The notes under the pieces are model-generated. The model was given only the letters and a program-made list of their open reading frames with translations, was not told the DNA's origin and did not search any database. Below are positions 49,664 through 61,356 of a stretch of 64,000 nucleotides of DNA, piece by piece. Position 1 is the stretch's first letter; every line of letters begins with the position of its first letter. Origin of the DNA: Impatiens glandulifera (taxonomy: Eukaryota; Streptophyta; Magnoliopsida; Ericales; Balsaminaceae). Made by a program: the position numbers and the translations under genes. Where the stretch lies: assembly GCF_907164915.1 (NCBI RefSeq), contig NC_061869.1, forward strand, positions 15,353,125 to 15,417,124, read 5' to 3'.

Positions 49664-49892
49664 GAAACAGTACGTTTTGCTCTTGGGATAGTCATTGGGA
49701 CAGCCGCTCGAGTGAACATAAACGGCGATTTCAACACCTCAACCTACACGAGAGCATATATATTTTTTTGGTTCCTAAGGTATATTAGGAGAATCAATTC
49801 AATTTTCTCTTGCGATAGTCATAGGGATAACCGCCCGAGTAAGAATAAATGATGATTTCAACACCTCAACCTACACGGGAGCATATATTATA
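49664..49892 (+). repeat. Direct repeat of ~90 bp, two copies
   Basis: GATTTCAACACCTCAACCTA plus CACG(A/G)GAGCATATAT, preceded by GATAGTCAT(T/A)GGGA, occurs at about 49670-49760 and 49802-49890. It is diverged at ~15 percent by eye, within the gypsy 3-prime region. Confidence 0.75.
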
Positions 49893-50504
49893 CATACTAT
49901 GTATAGATATTTTTAAAGCCTTGAGTCTAGCTCTCTTTGTTCTCTTATATAAAGGTGAATGAGACGTCTTTCTCAAGCTGCGGCTTTAGCTTGGCTTTTT
50001 GGGAGTTTATTCTACTTTTTTTAAAAATCCTTCCATAGAGAGTTAATTTCTAGGAAAATCGCGTAGCACAAAAACGAGCTTATTAAGGATATCCATCGAT
50101 TAATGTTTTCTGGAAACTCGGGTTTATATCTGAGAGATCAGTTATTGTTTGACTATTAGAGATGCTCTTTCCTTTTCCCCTACTCATTTCCTAAAATCTT
50201 TGTCATCGGTTGGTGGAAAGAACAAAGGTTCCTACTGTCTTTAGACTTATGTGTGACAGAATCAAGAATAGTTCATTCCGTTTATTTATTTATTATTGAG
50301 ACTAGACCTACATATAGGCTGCGTACGTATCTTCCTTTTGTCCTTGACATATTTTATTTTATTGTTTTAAAAGAATCAGGTCTCACATAGTTCTTCCTTT
50401 ATAATGACGTAGCTATACAAAACTAGAGGTTAATTAGTTCATTCGAGGCGGGGGACTAAATTCGTTTGAATCCTGGTAAGGCTGGATTGTGAGACGTACT
50501 TTAC

Positions 50505-51035
50505 ATAGTCTGATATTACACATAATATCGCTTTAATGAGTCTAGAATACTTGGAGGATAAACTCTTCACTTTCAATTGTAGATAGGTGAACTACACCTC
50601 AAAAGATGATTTTCTTAATTAGGAAGGGTCCTTCCCATCGTGGTCAGAACTTGCCCTAACGTCTAATAGTTCTTGAGTTTTTTTAAGAACCAAGTCACAT
50701 TCTCTTAGGTTCTTGAGTTTGACCTTTTTATTAAAGGTATCGACCATTCGTTTCTAGTAAACATGAGTTTTGCATAACGCATCTAACTTGTTAACGTCAA
50801 CTAATCATATCAGGATTTTACCCAGTCTTCTTCAATGACATGAGATTCCAAAAGAACTCTTAATGTAGGGACTTCAATTTCAATAGTTTGTACGACATCC
50901 ATATGGTATACTAAAGAATAAGGAGTTTCGTCTGTCGATATTTGAGCAGTCATACGATATCCCCACAAGGGAAATGGTAACTTTTCATGCCAATCTATGT
51001 ATGTGTTGGTCATATATTTGATTATCCTAATTACA
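50505..51035 (-). pseudogene. Ty3/gypsy integrase C-terminal remnant
   Basis: The minus strand reads RIIKYMTNTYIDWHEKLPFP, LWGYRMT, then TPYSLVYHMD, IEIEVPTLRVLLESHVIEED and WVKS, followed after several stops by FLKKLKN, GRTLPN and DSLKRYYV. These match the end of the integrase core and the GPY/F-type C-terminal domain of plant gypsy (Athila/Tat-like) elements. It is cut at 51035. Confidence 0.85.
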
Positions 51036-52496
51036 TGGAGAAGGAAGTAAATGCTGATGGGTTCGAGAACAAAGAAGATGATGATGAGTTGAAGCGGAAT
51101 AAGTTGCTTAAGTTGAAGTCGTTGGAGGTATTTGAGGAAGAGTAGTTGGAAAAGAAGCAGGCTGAGTTGAAGACGAATGAGTTGAAGATGGACGACAAGG
51201 AAGATTTTTCCAAGAGAGGAGGAGTTCGCCACGAAGAAGAAGAAGTTGGGCACGAAGAGGAAGGTGGAGTTGGCCAAGAAGAGGAAGGAGGAGTTAGCCA
51301 AAAAGAGGAAGGTGTAGTTGGAGAAGAAGACGGATGGTGATCAGGAGTTAGAGAAGAAGTTGGATGATGATGTGTTAAAAATGACTTCAACAAAATTTTT
51401 GGGAAAACAGTTTCGGAGAAAGATGCAGAAGTACACAAAATTGGGGAAGTGCACAAACCCTAGTGGAAAAATGTTTAAACTCAATGATCCAGTAATGACC
51501 AATCCTCTTTTAGATTATGACATTAACAGATGGACGAGTTGAACAATTGGATGAAGCTAGAGGAGGTGAAAGATGAAGACATGAAGGATCTGGTTATTAG
51601 CATAGTTAATCATGATTTGTTTGGTAAATTGCTGAAGCCTTAGAATTGGATACATGATGATGTAAGTTTTGTCCAATAATATAGTTTTTTCGCCTGCGAA
51701 AATGCATTTTCGTAGACGAAAAATGCATTTTTGCCTACGACAAATGCATTTTTTCCTACGAAAAATGCATCTTCACCTGCGACAAATGCATCTTCGCCTA
51801 CGAAAATTGAAATTATGGCAGTATAATGTGCTTAATTCATTTTTTCTATTTGCGCAGGAGATATACGTAACATGTTTCCTTATTAGAAAAAGGGTTGCCC
51901 AATTCCTCAAGACTTATCATCCGATGAATTTCACAATGTGTGACTATCATATTGCTCTGAAGTTTGAGTCTCATTATACACAGTTCGCCAAAGATATAGA
52001 AAATTACAAGTTCGACATTATCTTCATGGAATATTTCATAGGTGATGTTGACAAATTCCTGATTTATTGGAGTAGTGTAGATATAATATATATCCCTATG
52101 AACTTGAAACTGAAGTACCGAGTCCTATACTAGGTGCATCTACAAGATTGGTGCATTAATGTATATGACTGCGAACAAGAATTTTTCTAAAAGGATTATT
52201 ATGAAAAGTTCATGAAACCACTATGTGAAATTCTTCCATATTTGTTTGAACATGGAATGACCAATGTTGACAAGCGCAAGTATCCTAAGTTCAAATTGGA
52301 AATTCCACCATATGTTGTAATATCAGACCCAACAGTCCCAAAGTGCATGAAAAGTGGGGATTGTGGTGTTTTTAAAATCATGTATATGGAGTACCTTACT
52401 GCGAAATTGGATGTATCAGATGTATTCATAGTAAACATGAATTTTTGGAGGAAAAAATGGGAAGTAAGGTTGTTCCACCATATGATAGACCCGTAG
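51036..52496 (+). pseudogene. Ulp1-like (C48) cysteine protease of the MULE, broken
   Basis: N-terminal part: Lys/Glu-rich coiled coil (51036-51370, with a TAG at 51142 and a frame change at about 51215), then KYTKLGKCTNPSGKMF. A repeat cluster follows at 51690-51808 in what may be an intron. An exon after GCGCAG (51859 on) carries VDIIYIPMNLKLKYRVLY, then DWCINVYDCEQ, KFMKPLCEILPYLFE, SGDCGVFKIMYMEYL and MNFWRKKWEVRLFHHMIDP. The catalytic Cys (GDCG, 52363-52365) and Asp (VYD) positions are kept. The expected His of the HW motif is Tyr (52116-52118), and TAG at 52131 and TAA at 52188 interrupt the frame. In family members the protein is a SUMO-protease-like hydrolase. Confidence 0.82.
51690..51808 (+). 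repeat. ATGCATTTTCG-type minisatellite, cluster 1
   Basis: About six units of roughly 20 bp, for example CCTACGAAAAATGCATTTT and CCTGCGACAAATGCATCTT, alternating CCTACGA/CCTGCGA with ATGCATTTTCG. It lies between Ulp1-like coding blocks. Several units are partly palindromic around ATGCAT. Confidence 0.8.
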
Positions 52497-52499
52497 GAA

Positions 52500-53230
52500 A
52501 TGGATAGTAGGTTAATTTGACAGTCATATTTTCTTTCTTAAGTTTGAATGCAAATTGATGTATATTTTGCTAATGCTACAATGACATTTTTTGATTGAGT
52601 ATATATAATGTAGTCTATTTTTGCTGACATATTTGTTTTCTCCTATATATCTTGATACAAATTAATATTTTCTGATACAAATTAATAACATCTCAATCAA
52701 ATCAAAGATATAAACATATTCTAACACTCTTCATCAAACCAAACCAAAAATAATAAACTTTATGATCAAATTAATAACATCTCAATCAAATTAATGATGA
52801 TCTGCCATACTTTTCGCCTAAGACAATTGCATTTCGCAGACGACAATTGCATTTTGAGTTGCAAGGAATTTTCGTATGCAATTATCGTCTGCGAAAATAC
52901 AATTGACATCTGCAAAAATGCATTTATCGTAGGAAACAATTGCATTTTCGTAGACGACAATTACAAGTTTGAGTTGCCTGCTGGATCTCACTGTTAATAC
53001 AATTGTTGGTTGTGTAAATGCAACACTAGTAAATGAAAACAGTAGTAAATAAACACTAGATTGTTCTATCACGTTGAGTCGCCATCACATACACACAGGT
53101 CCTCATCAAGAAATAAACACAGTTCTTGATTAAGAAATATAGTACCGGTCCTGATCAAGAAATATAGTACAGCAGTTTGATCATTATATCATACCAAAGG
53201 TTGTGCACTAGATTGTGAATATTGTGTATT
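52500..53230. other. Spacer between convergent Ulp1-like and mudrA remnants
   Basis: Non-coding, with the second repeat cluster and short direct repeats (ATACAAATTAATA, ATAACATCTCAATCAAAT). The 3-prime ends of both genes point into it. Confidence 0.6.
52813..52972. repeat. ATTGCATTTTCG-type minisatellite, cluster 2
   Basis: Same motif family as cluster 1 (CGTAGACGACAATTGCATTTT, GTCTGCGAAAATACAATTG, ATGCATTTATCGTAGG), but units occur in both orientations and are more diverged. Confidence 0.75.
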
Positions 53231-55990
53231 AGTTTGTGATGGTCATATAATAGATGGTGTAGGTATCACTACTGAGCATGTTGCCCTATTATGGCCTAGA
53301 CCGCCACATGAGCCTCAACGTCTCCGTTCCTTACAAGGCTCACTTTCTGATGACCTACGCTTTATTGTTGGCCGTCCTTTCTTAATCTTCACAGGGGTTT
53401 TAGGCAAACTCGTTCCTTGATATTTTCGAGAATGTCCCAAGAATCATGATTAAAAAATGGAAAACATGTCTCCACATATTCCATGCATCACGCTTCAGTT
53501 GAGTAAAACCTGAAAAATGATATTTAAGTCATATAAATTCAACATAAATTGAACATGCAATTGGTTAAATTCACTAACTTTGCGCAACACTTATAGGGAA
53601 CCAATTTCCGAAAACAGGTAGTAGCTAGGGCATGCGTACAATGAAGACCGGTTACATCAAATACCATACAAGTACAAGTTTGACCCATAAGTCAACTTGA
53701 AAATCAAATTCACCGTCAGACACATGGAACTGGAATTAGTTAAGTGGATAAACGTTGTAGAATCTAGCATTCTTACCTTGCTCACGTAAGAACTTTTCAT
53801 AATATGGAGATAAATGTTCTTTGTGCTTGGAAGATTTTTCTCTTCTTTGATGAAACCATTCTTGTATTATGAATCTTAAATTGTCAGCTAATATTATTAT
53901 GGGATATTTCATAGCATCTCTACTTTGACTATTAAAACTCTACGCATAATTTATTTTCATTTGATTGTATCGCGAACCGGGAGAAAAGGAACGACTCCAT
54001 CTCTCCACTCTAATTTATTCTAAATATTCAATAATCCGAGGGTCTTTAATCCTAATTCTATCAAAATGCAGATGAAACATTAACTCGGTGTATGTGCGAG
54101 AAGCCAAATCAAACTCAACGTGGCAGTTATTAGTTTTAAATTTGGACATAATATTCATTTTGATGTGGCATGTGCATGCACCGTTATCTGCTTCTGGAAA
54201 ATTGCAGACAAGGCGTTGATAATACTTAGGTGTCTATCGGATACGAAGACGAGATCCGGAACTGGTCCAATTGCCAACCTTAGTTGTTGCATGAAATATG
54301 TTCATGAGTTATTATTCTCTAAATCAACGACGCCAAAAGCAACGAAATATAATTGCTAATTCACATCCAATGCTATCGCAACAAATAGTTGACCTCCAAC
54401 TTTGTGCTTAAGAGAGCTGACATCGACGCACAATACAGGACGACAACAACTTATGAAACCCCTAATTAAGAGGCCTATGGACATGAACATATATACCTGA
54501 AGTGTCCTTGAACTTCCGTCTGGATGTTAGTTATGGTACCTGGGTTATTCTTCTGCAAAATGAACATGTATGATGTCAATTTACCATAGGAATCCTCCAC
54601 AGTTCCTCGCACCGCCATTAATGCATTTCCCTAGACCTCCAAGTCTTATTATATGTCAGAGTTAACCTATAGCTTGTATGCATGTCTTCCATTATATTCT
54701 TAGGCATGTGGTAATTGTGATGGTCCATGCACTTACGTTTGATGCACTCCCCAATTACTCATGATGGTGTTTGTCTCACATCCTCTTGCTTTATCAAAAT
54801 TGAGCATGTGTGTGCTTTTATAAATTTTCAAATCTTAAACATCTCCGAGAATTTTTCTTTCTTAGTACGCAATCTCCACTTGCAGCTCTCAGCCAAACAT
54901 TTCACAAACCAAAGATCTTTTTTTGACTTCTCCACTTTGAGGATAAAATGATTAGACATCGTATATCTATGAAACCTCAATTGTATTTCTTTTTTGTAAT
55001 AAAAAACGTATCCACTTCCAATCCACTTTCAATGGTTAATTAAGTAGGTGTTTCAATGTCAAGTGGTTCATATGAGAAGTGTTTGGTTCCCTCAGTATGG
55101 CTGAATGTTTTCTAGTATGAGAAGTGCTTGGTTCCCGGGGTGAATGACCTACTCTTTGTACTAGCACATTGTCTCAAACACAAACATTGGGATTGAACTC
55201 CTTCTGCATGGTTTAACAATATGTCATCTTGACTTGGGAAGACATCTTGTTGCTCACATACATCTTGATGTTCACATACATCTTATTGCTCACATACATC
55301 TTGCTTCCTTGGGAAGACACCTTGCTGCTCAAATATGTCATTTTCTAGGTCAAATATCGAGAATACATCACGATTACATCCTGGAACGAAATTTCATGGT
55401 ATTTTACTTTCTTGATTTCAAGGAAGTGACTTCTCTACTAAAGAGACACACATGGAGTGCGCTGAAGGGGCAGTGAAGTCTAAATTTATTTTAAATAGAA
55501 CGCCTCATCGTTATCTCTCTTGATTGTTGCAGGAGGAGCATTCAATATAAACATATTATACTTCACTTTGACACTAAATCATATCTTAATTTTTCCACAC
55601 CAATAGCATCATAGACAATGTCAGCTAATTCGACATAGGTAGTATTTCAGGGTAGATTAACACCATAACATGAACTTAAGACATAAGAACTAAAACCACC
55701 ATCATCAATTTTCCACTCTCCATCATAGAGGAGAAAAACACTCACAACCATATTGTCATTTGCAATTGATAAAAATTCACAGAAGTGAGTAGAATTTGTG
55801 CCACAATCATCAATTGTATACTAGTAGATTGAATCATCAATTACATGTTTCGTAGACGGAAAATTCATTTTTGCCTACGAAAAATGCATTTTCGCTTGCG
55901 CTAACAATCAATAAACATAGTATAACAATCAATATGAACAATGTTTTCATCTATATCAATATAAACTTACCCATCGACGGAGTTCGGGAT
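53230..55990 (-). pseudogene. MULE transposase (mudrA-like), broken
   Basis: On the minus strand: N-terminal MuDR-type domain around 55450-55560 (NMFILNAPPATIKRD, DEAFYLK, DFTAPS); then the middle region and MULE DDE core at 54660-54150 with LKHKVGGQLFVAIALD, FVAFGVVDLENNNS, QLRLAIGPVPDLVFVSDRHL and NALSAIFQ; a SWIM-type zinc finger at ~53690-53630 (CTCMVFDVTGLHCTHALA, CxCxnCxH); and a C-terminal zinc knuckle CGGLGHNRATC at ~53300. Frameshifts and stops separate them. The protein would be a DNA-cutting and DNA-joining transposase; this copy is dead. Leader and terminus lie at 55990-56331. Confidence 0.85.
55845..55905. repeat. ATGCATTTTCG-type repeat, cluster 3
   Basis: CGTAGACGGAAAATTCATTT, TTGCCTACGAAAAATGCATT and TTCGCTTGCGC; the same family as clusters 1 and 2, near the 5-prime end of mudrA. 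Confidence 0.75.
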
Positions 55991-56331
55991 GCTACAGTCG
56001 TGGGCGGATAGCAGACGTCGAAGAAGAAGAAGCAGACGTCGAAGTAGAAGAAGCAAATGTCTCGATGGCATTTGCTTGGACGTCTCAGCGTTGTCGGGGG
56101 CTCGTGCGTCATTGCCCTGAGGGAGAATGAATAAATGAAGGTGGTCGTGCGTCGTTGCCTAGATAGAGAATGAAGAAAGAGAGGGGAGAATGAAGGAAGA
56201 GAAGAGGGAATTTTTATCAGGGGTATAACTGGCTTTTTGTTAGGAGAAAAAGGTTACTTTTGCAAACATTACTGCCCCTATGTTATTTTTGGAAATAACC
56301 CTGTTATCAGGGTTATTTCGTCAAATTTCCC

Positions 56332-56985
56332 TTATTATTTATTATATATATATATATATTATTATAGATATTTTTTATTTTTTATTTGTTATATTATTAT
56401 TATTTTTAAACAGTTATAACTTAACATTCTCAACATATTTATTTTTAAGAAAATACCTAAAACCTTGTAAGTACATGCCATTATGCTGTTTGGATGGGGA
56501 ACATGTTTGAGTTTATTCATTATTAATCCCCTAAATAGAAATTTATCTCAATTTTTAATTAATCTATGTTAAACTACATGGTACCTACCTTGGACAGAGC
56601 AGAAGATCTCGACGTGAAGTTTGGTTGGTTGATGGGAAACGCTTCAATTGCAGACGAGGTTGGCTTGTTGAATCAATACTTATAGAGATCTGGTACTCTC
56701 ATATAAAATCTCTTAGAAAATGAATAAAATTGCCAAGAACTCAAGAACAAGAAGAAAAACTAAACATTTGTATTATTGATGCTTATCAGCTTAATAAAAG
56801 AGGTTACAAAATATATCCGATATGCATAGTTTGATATACAAATATCATTTTTAACCCTTAGACTATCTTATAATGTTTAAAATTACCATCTAACTTATAA
56901 TAATAAAATAACTAATTTTAAAATAAATATCTGCAAAATAGATAAGTATCATTAGTATTATTATAATATAAAACTTAATAATATA
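56332..56985. other. AT-rich DNA, probably part of the copia E 3-prime LTR region
   Basis: No coding frame supported. On the minus strand, DNA after the purine tract TTGAGGGGAGA at about 57000 runs through here and would be the 3-prime LTR of copia E. Its end was not located. Near 56685, GAGAGTACCAGATCTC loosely resembles a primer-binding site. Confidence 0.35.
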
Positions 56986-58889
56986 CTTATCTCAATATTC
57001 TCCCCTCAAGATGAATATGTTGTAAAAGTAATCGAGTCCTCAAGATCTTAAATTGTGGGAAATCAAGTGCTTTTGTAAAAATGTCAGCCACGTGTCTTTT
57101 CGTATTCACATGTTGCAGATTTATAAAATCAGATATATATTGATTTCTAACTACATGACAATCAATATCTAAATATTTTATTCTTTCATGAAAAATAGGA
57201 TTTTCTGAATTATGTATATCAGCTTGGTTATCACAATATAATGAAATAGGTAAAGGAATTTCAAATTTCAATTTTTTTAGAATGTAAGATATCCATTGTA
57301 ATTCACAAACAATTGTAGCTAAACATCTATATTCTGATTCAGCAGAACATCTAGAAAATGTTGTTTGTTTCTTAGTTTTCCATGATATAATAGAATTACC
57401 AAGATAAATATAAAAACCTGTAATAGATCTTCTGGTTTCTATACAAGAAGTCCACTCTGAATTTGAAAATGCTTCAAGATATCTTGTTTTAAAAATGATA
57501 AAAAATTCTAATTGAAACAGTTAATTTTAGATATCTTATCAAGTAAAGAGCAGAATTTCAATGACACATAAATGGTTTATGCATATATTGAGAAAATTAT
57601 TATACTACATATGAAATATTTGGACGTGTGTAGTTTAAATACAAAAACTTACCAATTAGTCTTCGATATTGAGATAGATCCTCTAAAGGAGTTTGAGATT
57701 CATTCTAAAATTTTGTACCCTTTACCATTGTTTTTTTAGCAGGTTTGCATCCCATCATTCATATATCATCTATTAAATCCAGAATGTATTTCCTTTGATT
57801 TATATATATACCATTTTTATCTTGGCTGATTTCCAGTCCAAGAAAGAATTTTAAATTTCCTAAATTCTTAATTGAAAATTTATAATCAATAAATTTCTTT
57901 ATGTTTGAAATCTCTTCAAGATTATCTCCTGAAATAAATATATCATCAACATATATTAATAGACATGTTACACTATAATCATTTCGTTTGAAATACAAAC
58001 AATGATCGTGTTCAAATCTATTGAAACCAGATTCTATAAGAAATATAGATAATTCGGTATACCATTGTTGAAAAGCTTGTTTAAAACCATAAAGGCTTTT
58101 TTTCAATTTGCAAACTTTGTTTTTCATGTTTTTGATTTCATATAAACCTGGTGGCAATTTTATATAGATGTTTTCCTCAAAATTTTCATGAAGGAACGCA
58201 TTATTTACATCTATATGGTGTAAATGCCATTTTCAGATGATGTTAAAGTAATAAATAATTTAATGGTAACACTTTTGCTATGGGAGCAAAACAATGATTA
58301 AAATATATTCCATCTTTCTGATTGTATCCTTTTGCAACTAGTCGCATCTTGCATTTGTTTAAAGTACCATCATCATTCAATTTTGTTTTGTATAGCCATT
58401 TACAACCAATTTCCTTTTTATCTTTTGGTAAATTAGTTATTTCCCAAGTTTGATTTAAATTCAAAGCATCTAATTCATCATTCATTGCTTTGATCCACTT
58501 TGGATCTTTAGATGCATGGTTGTAGTTTGAAAGAGTTTTGTAATATCAATGTTTGATAAAAAAAATTATGTATTCTTCATCTATGTTAGAGATGTGAAAA
58601 GGGAAAGTTTTAGGAGTGTATTTTCCTTGTTTGTTTTATGTTTCAACTTGGTTTGCAACATAATTTTGCATCCAAGTTTGAGCAGATCTGATCCTAGAAT
58701 CTTTTCTACAAATATTTTCTAATTCAATATTATTTATACTATTCTCATTTGGAAATATATTTGTTCAAATAGAGTTAGGTTTGACTTTGTTATTATCAAT
58801 GTCTATGAATTTAGAGTTTTCTAAATTGAACACATCACAAGTAGATATATCAATCGTTTGTGATATTTCATCATTAGAAATACTAGGAA

Positions 58890-59473
58890 GATCCCCGTGC
58901 GATGCACATGGATAAAAATATATTGTTTCAATGTCTCGCGTTCATCAAATTTGGTGTTGAATTAAAAATATAAAGTGCTATTAACTTAGTTGGTTAAAGA
59001 GTTGTACTTGTTTTGTTAGGTTGCGAGCTTGAAACATACCTATAGCATTTTTATTTTATTTTTAATCGATTTAAGTTTATGGGCGGGTCAACCCAGAATC
59101 CGACTCAAATATCCATTTACTCTCACATATATATTCAAATTAACCACAATTCTCGACCCGAAAATTCGGACACTTTCAAAATTAAGCATCATTATATATA
59201 TATTATTGTTACAACGTCCCGCGTTAATCAAATTTAGTGTTGAATTAAAAATGTAAAGTGTTATTAGCCTAGTTTGTTAAAGAGTTTACTTGTTTTGTTA
59301 GGTTGCGAGTTCGAAACATACCTAGAGCATTTTTAATTTTATTTTTAACCGTTTTAAGTTTATGGGCGGGTCAACCCAGAATCCGACTCAAGTATCCATT
59401 TACTCTCACATATTTATCCAAATTAACCACAACTCTCGACCCGACAATCCGGACACTTTCAAAATTAAGCATC

Positions 59474-59555
<82 letters not shown>

Positions 59556-59560
59556 TTACT
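58890..59560. repeat. 283 bp tandem duplication inserted in copia E, SINE-like head
   Basis: Two copies (about 58925-59207 and 59208-59474, offset 283 bp) share CGCGTTxATCAAATTT, TTGTTAGGTTGCGAGxTxGAA and GGGCGGGTCAACCCAGAATC; both end at CAAAATTAAGCATCATTATA before an AT run. AGTTGGTTAAAGAG and GGTTGCGAGTTCGAAAC resemble tRNA A and B boxes, as in tRNA-derived SINEs. The left edge has TCCCCGTGCGATGCACATGG, a motif seen at plant repeat ends. The copia frame resumes on both sides. The element class is uncertain. Confidence 0.6.
59475..59554. repeat. (TA)n(GA)n microsatellite
   Basis: About 33 TA units followed by ~7 GA units at the end of the second 283 bp copy. Copy 1 has only a short TA run in the same place, so the array expanded after duplication. 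Confidence 0.95.
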
Positions 59561-60790
59561 GAGATCATAGTTTGTGTATTGATTTGTGTTCGTTGTACCT
59601 TCTTTAAAAGGAAATATATCTTCATAGAAAACAACATCTCTAGACGTAACCATTTCATCAAAATCAAAGTTATATAAAAGATATCTATTTTTGTTTGAAG
59701 GATATCCAATAAAAACACACTCAATTTCTCTATTTTCAAACTTTGATATTTTGTGTGGAAATGTATTAGCCATATAGCATAGACATCCAAAAATTTTCAA
59801 CATAGTGTAATCAATTTCAGTTTCATGTAACACATAAAAAGGTGTTTTCCAATTTAATGTTTATGTGGGCATTCTATTTATCAAATAAGTAATTATTAAA
59901 AGTGAAAAAAGCCAGGCAAACTAGAATAACTCATTAATGATCTAGCTACTTCAAGAAGATGTCTATGTTTTCGTTCAACAACACTATTTTGTTGTGGTGT
60001 ATAATTACCAATTTTATTTATAATCTTATTTGAACCATATGCTAGATAAATAATTTTGTTTTAGTTTGTCTAATTTTAGTTAGAAGGTTCCTATTGTTAC
60101 ATATATGCTACTTGCCCTGAATCAATTAACCAAACATGCCTTTGTTTTCCAGATCATGTAAACTCATGCTTAATTCATAAATAGTTGATATGAAAAACTT
60201 TGAGTTCAAAGACTTACCTGCAACGAAGTCAAGATCAACGCAACTTCCTTTTCCTTTAGATTTACTTGTTGTTTTGTCATTTCCCTCCTTGACAACCTTC
60301 ATAAAGTTCTGAATTTTCACGTATTGAGATTTTGAAATATGTACTGAATCATTTTCTTCATCAAAATATGATGCATTAGCTATATATGAACATGTCTTCT
60401 TCATTCTCTTGTTTGTCCATCATTCAGGGTAGTCCACGATCTTGTAGCATCCTTCCTATGATGACCATTCATGTTGCAATGTGTACATATTTGCGTTTTA
60501 TTTCTTTGCCTCACACCTTCAGTTCAATTTCTTCTAGATTTGTTGTAGGAGTTTTCTTTCACAAACATTGTTGAAGTATGTATGTCCTGTTCCATATTAA
60601 TGTTTCTCTTCTTCTCAACATTAAGAAACATTGTAAATTCGTTGTACACAGTTGGTTTTAATTCCATAGCCAATATTGAATTTATTAAATTCTCATAAGA
60701 ATTATTTAAACCCATAAGGAAACGGAACAGATTGCTCTTCTCATAATCCATTATAACTTCTTTATTTAGTTTACAACCAACACAATCTTG

Positions 60791-61239
60791 TTGACTCCTA
60801 TCACATATACATCTTCGGTGTGTCTATAAATGTAACTCCTCATCCCAAAACAATCTAACTTTAGAATAATAATCTTGGGGCTGAACTTACGGATTAGGCT
60901 AGTTTGATTTAAGTTTTAGGCTTAATTCGAACTGGGCTTATGTCCATTTGATTATTTTTTTATCTTTGTAAAACAAATATAAATATAAATATAAATATTG
61001 TTATATATATATTTAAATATCTTATTTAGTCTATTTTTTATTTTTTATTTGTTATCCTTTTATTTTATTTTAAAATATTTCGGAATTATTATTATTATGT
61101 TTTCTATTTAAATTGGGGTACCTACCTATTAGATGTCTACAAAGTCAAAAAGTAATTTATCTATTCCACATTTCAAATAAAATAAAAAATTAGTCATAAA
61201 AAATTCAAAGTAAATTAAGCCATTCTAAAAATATATAAA
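60791..61239. other. AT-rich spacer
   Basis: Probably the decayed 5-prime end of copia E and flanking DNA. No primer-binding site or LTR was recognised. Confidence 0.4.
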
Positions 61240-61356
61240 ATTAAGAGACAAATTCTTATAATTAATATTTATAATCTAATCAGTTAATGGTTAATATTAT
61301 ATTTATATATATTTTAAAAATATTTATCATATTTATAACTAATTACCTTAAAATAC

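Larger units (their letters stand above)
47893..51035 (-). mobile_element. Ty3/gypsy retrotransposon remnant
   Basis: It ends in an integrase remnant on the minus strand (listed separately). Between the pol end and 47.9 kb lies ~2.6 kb of non-coding DNA, probably 3-prime region and LTR. At about 48040-48500 it is rich in CTCGGTC/GGTCTCGG motifs as in some gypsy LTRs, and a ~90 bp block is duplicated near 49.7 kb. No paired LTRs or target duplication were found; it abuts Mutator-like sequence at about 51035. Confidence 0.6.
51036..56331. mobile_element. Mutator-like element with Ulp1-like and mudrA remnants
   Basis: Ulp1-type protease sequence on plus (51.0-52.5 kb) faces a mudrA-type transposase on minus (53.2-56.0 kb). 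The right end, read on the minus strand, begins GGGAAATTTGACGAAATAAC, a typical plant MULE terminus, then a leader with CTTCTTC-rich sequence. No left terminus was seen: the left edge abuts the gypsy integrase at 51035, so the element is truncated or rearranged there. MULEs carrying Ulp1-like genes are known in plants (family knowledge). Three clusters of ATGCATTTTCG-type repeats lie in its non-coding parts. Confidence 0.75.
56990..60790 (-). pseudogene. Ty1/copia retrotransposon E, degraded polyprotein
   Basis: Order on the minus strand: gag (60751-60524: LFRFLMGLNNSYENL, LNVEKKR); zinc knuckle (CTHCNMNGHHRKD, ~60480); linker (60404-60126); integrase ([20 protein letters not shown] at ~60000, then IFGCLCYMANTFPHK to ~59560); reverse transcriptase (58485-57759: GCKWLYKTKLN, KLKKSLYGFKQAFQQWY, CLLIYVDDIFISGDN, FFLGLEI); RNase H (57330-56990: LYCDNQADIHNSENPIFHER, HVADIFTKAL). 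A purine tract TTGAGGGGAGA follows at ~57000. The protease and the N-terminal integrase part were not identified. Multiple stops and frameshifts, and a repeat insertion between integrase and RT, make it inactive. Confidence 0.9.

Noticed and set aside
51031..51456. Ser/Pro-rich minus-strand frame
   Set aside because: Antisense shadow of the Lys/Glu-rich Ulp1 N-terminal region; its end fuses by chance with the gypsy integrase frame.
56640..56720. GAGTACCAGATCTCTATAAG-like sequence as a primer-binding site on the minus strand
   Set aside because: It diverges from the initiator-tRNA complement at several bases, and its place after a 3-prime polypurine tract conflicts with a 5-prime LTR; no second LTR was found.
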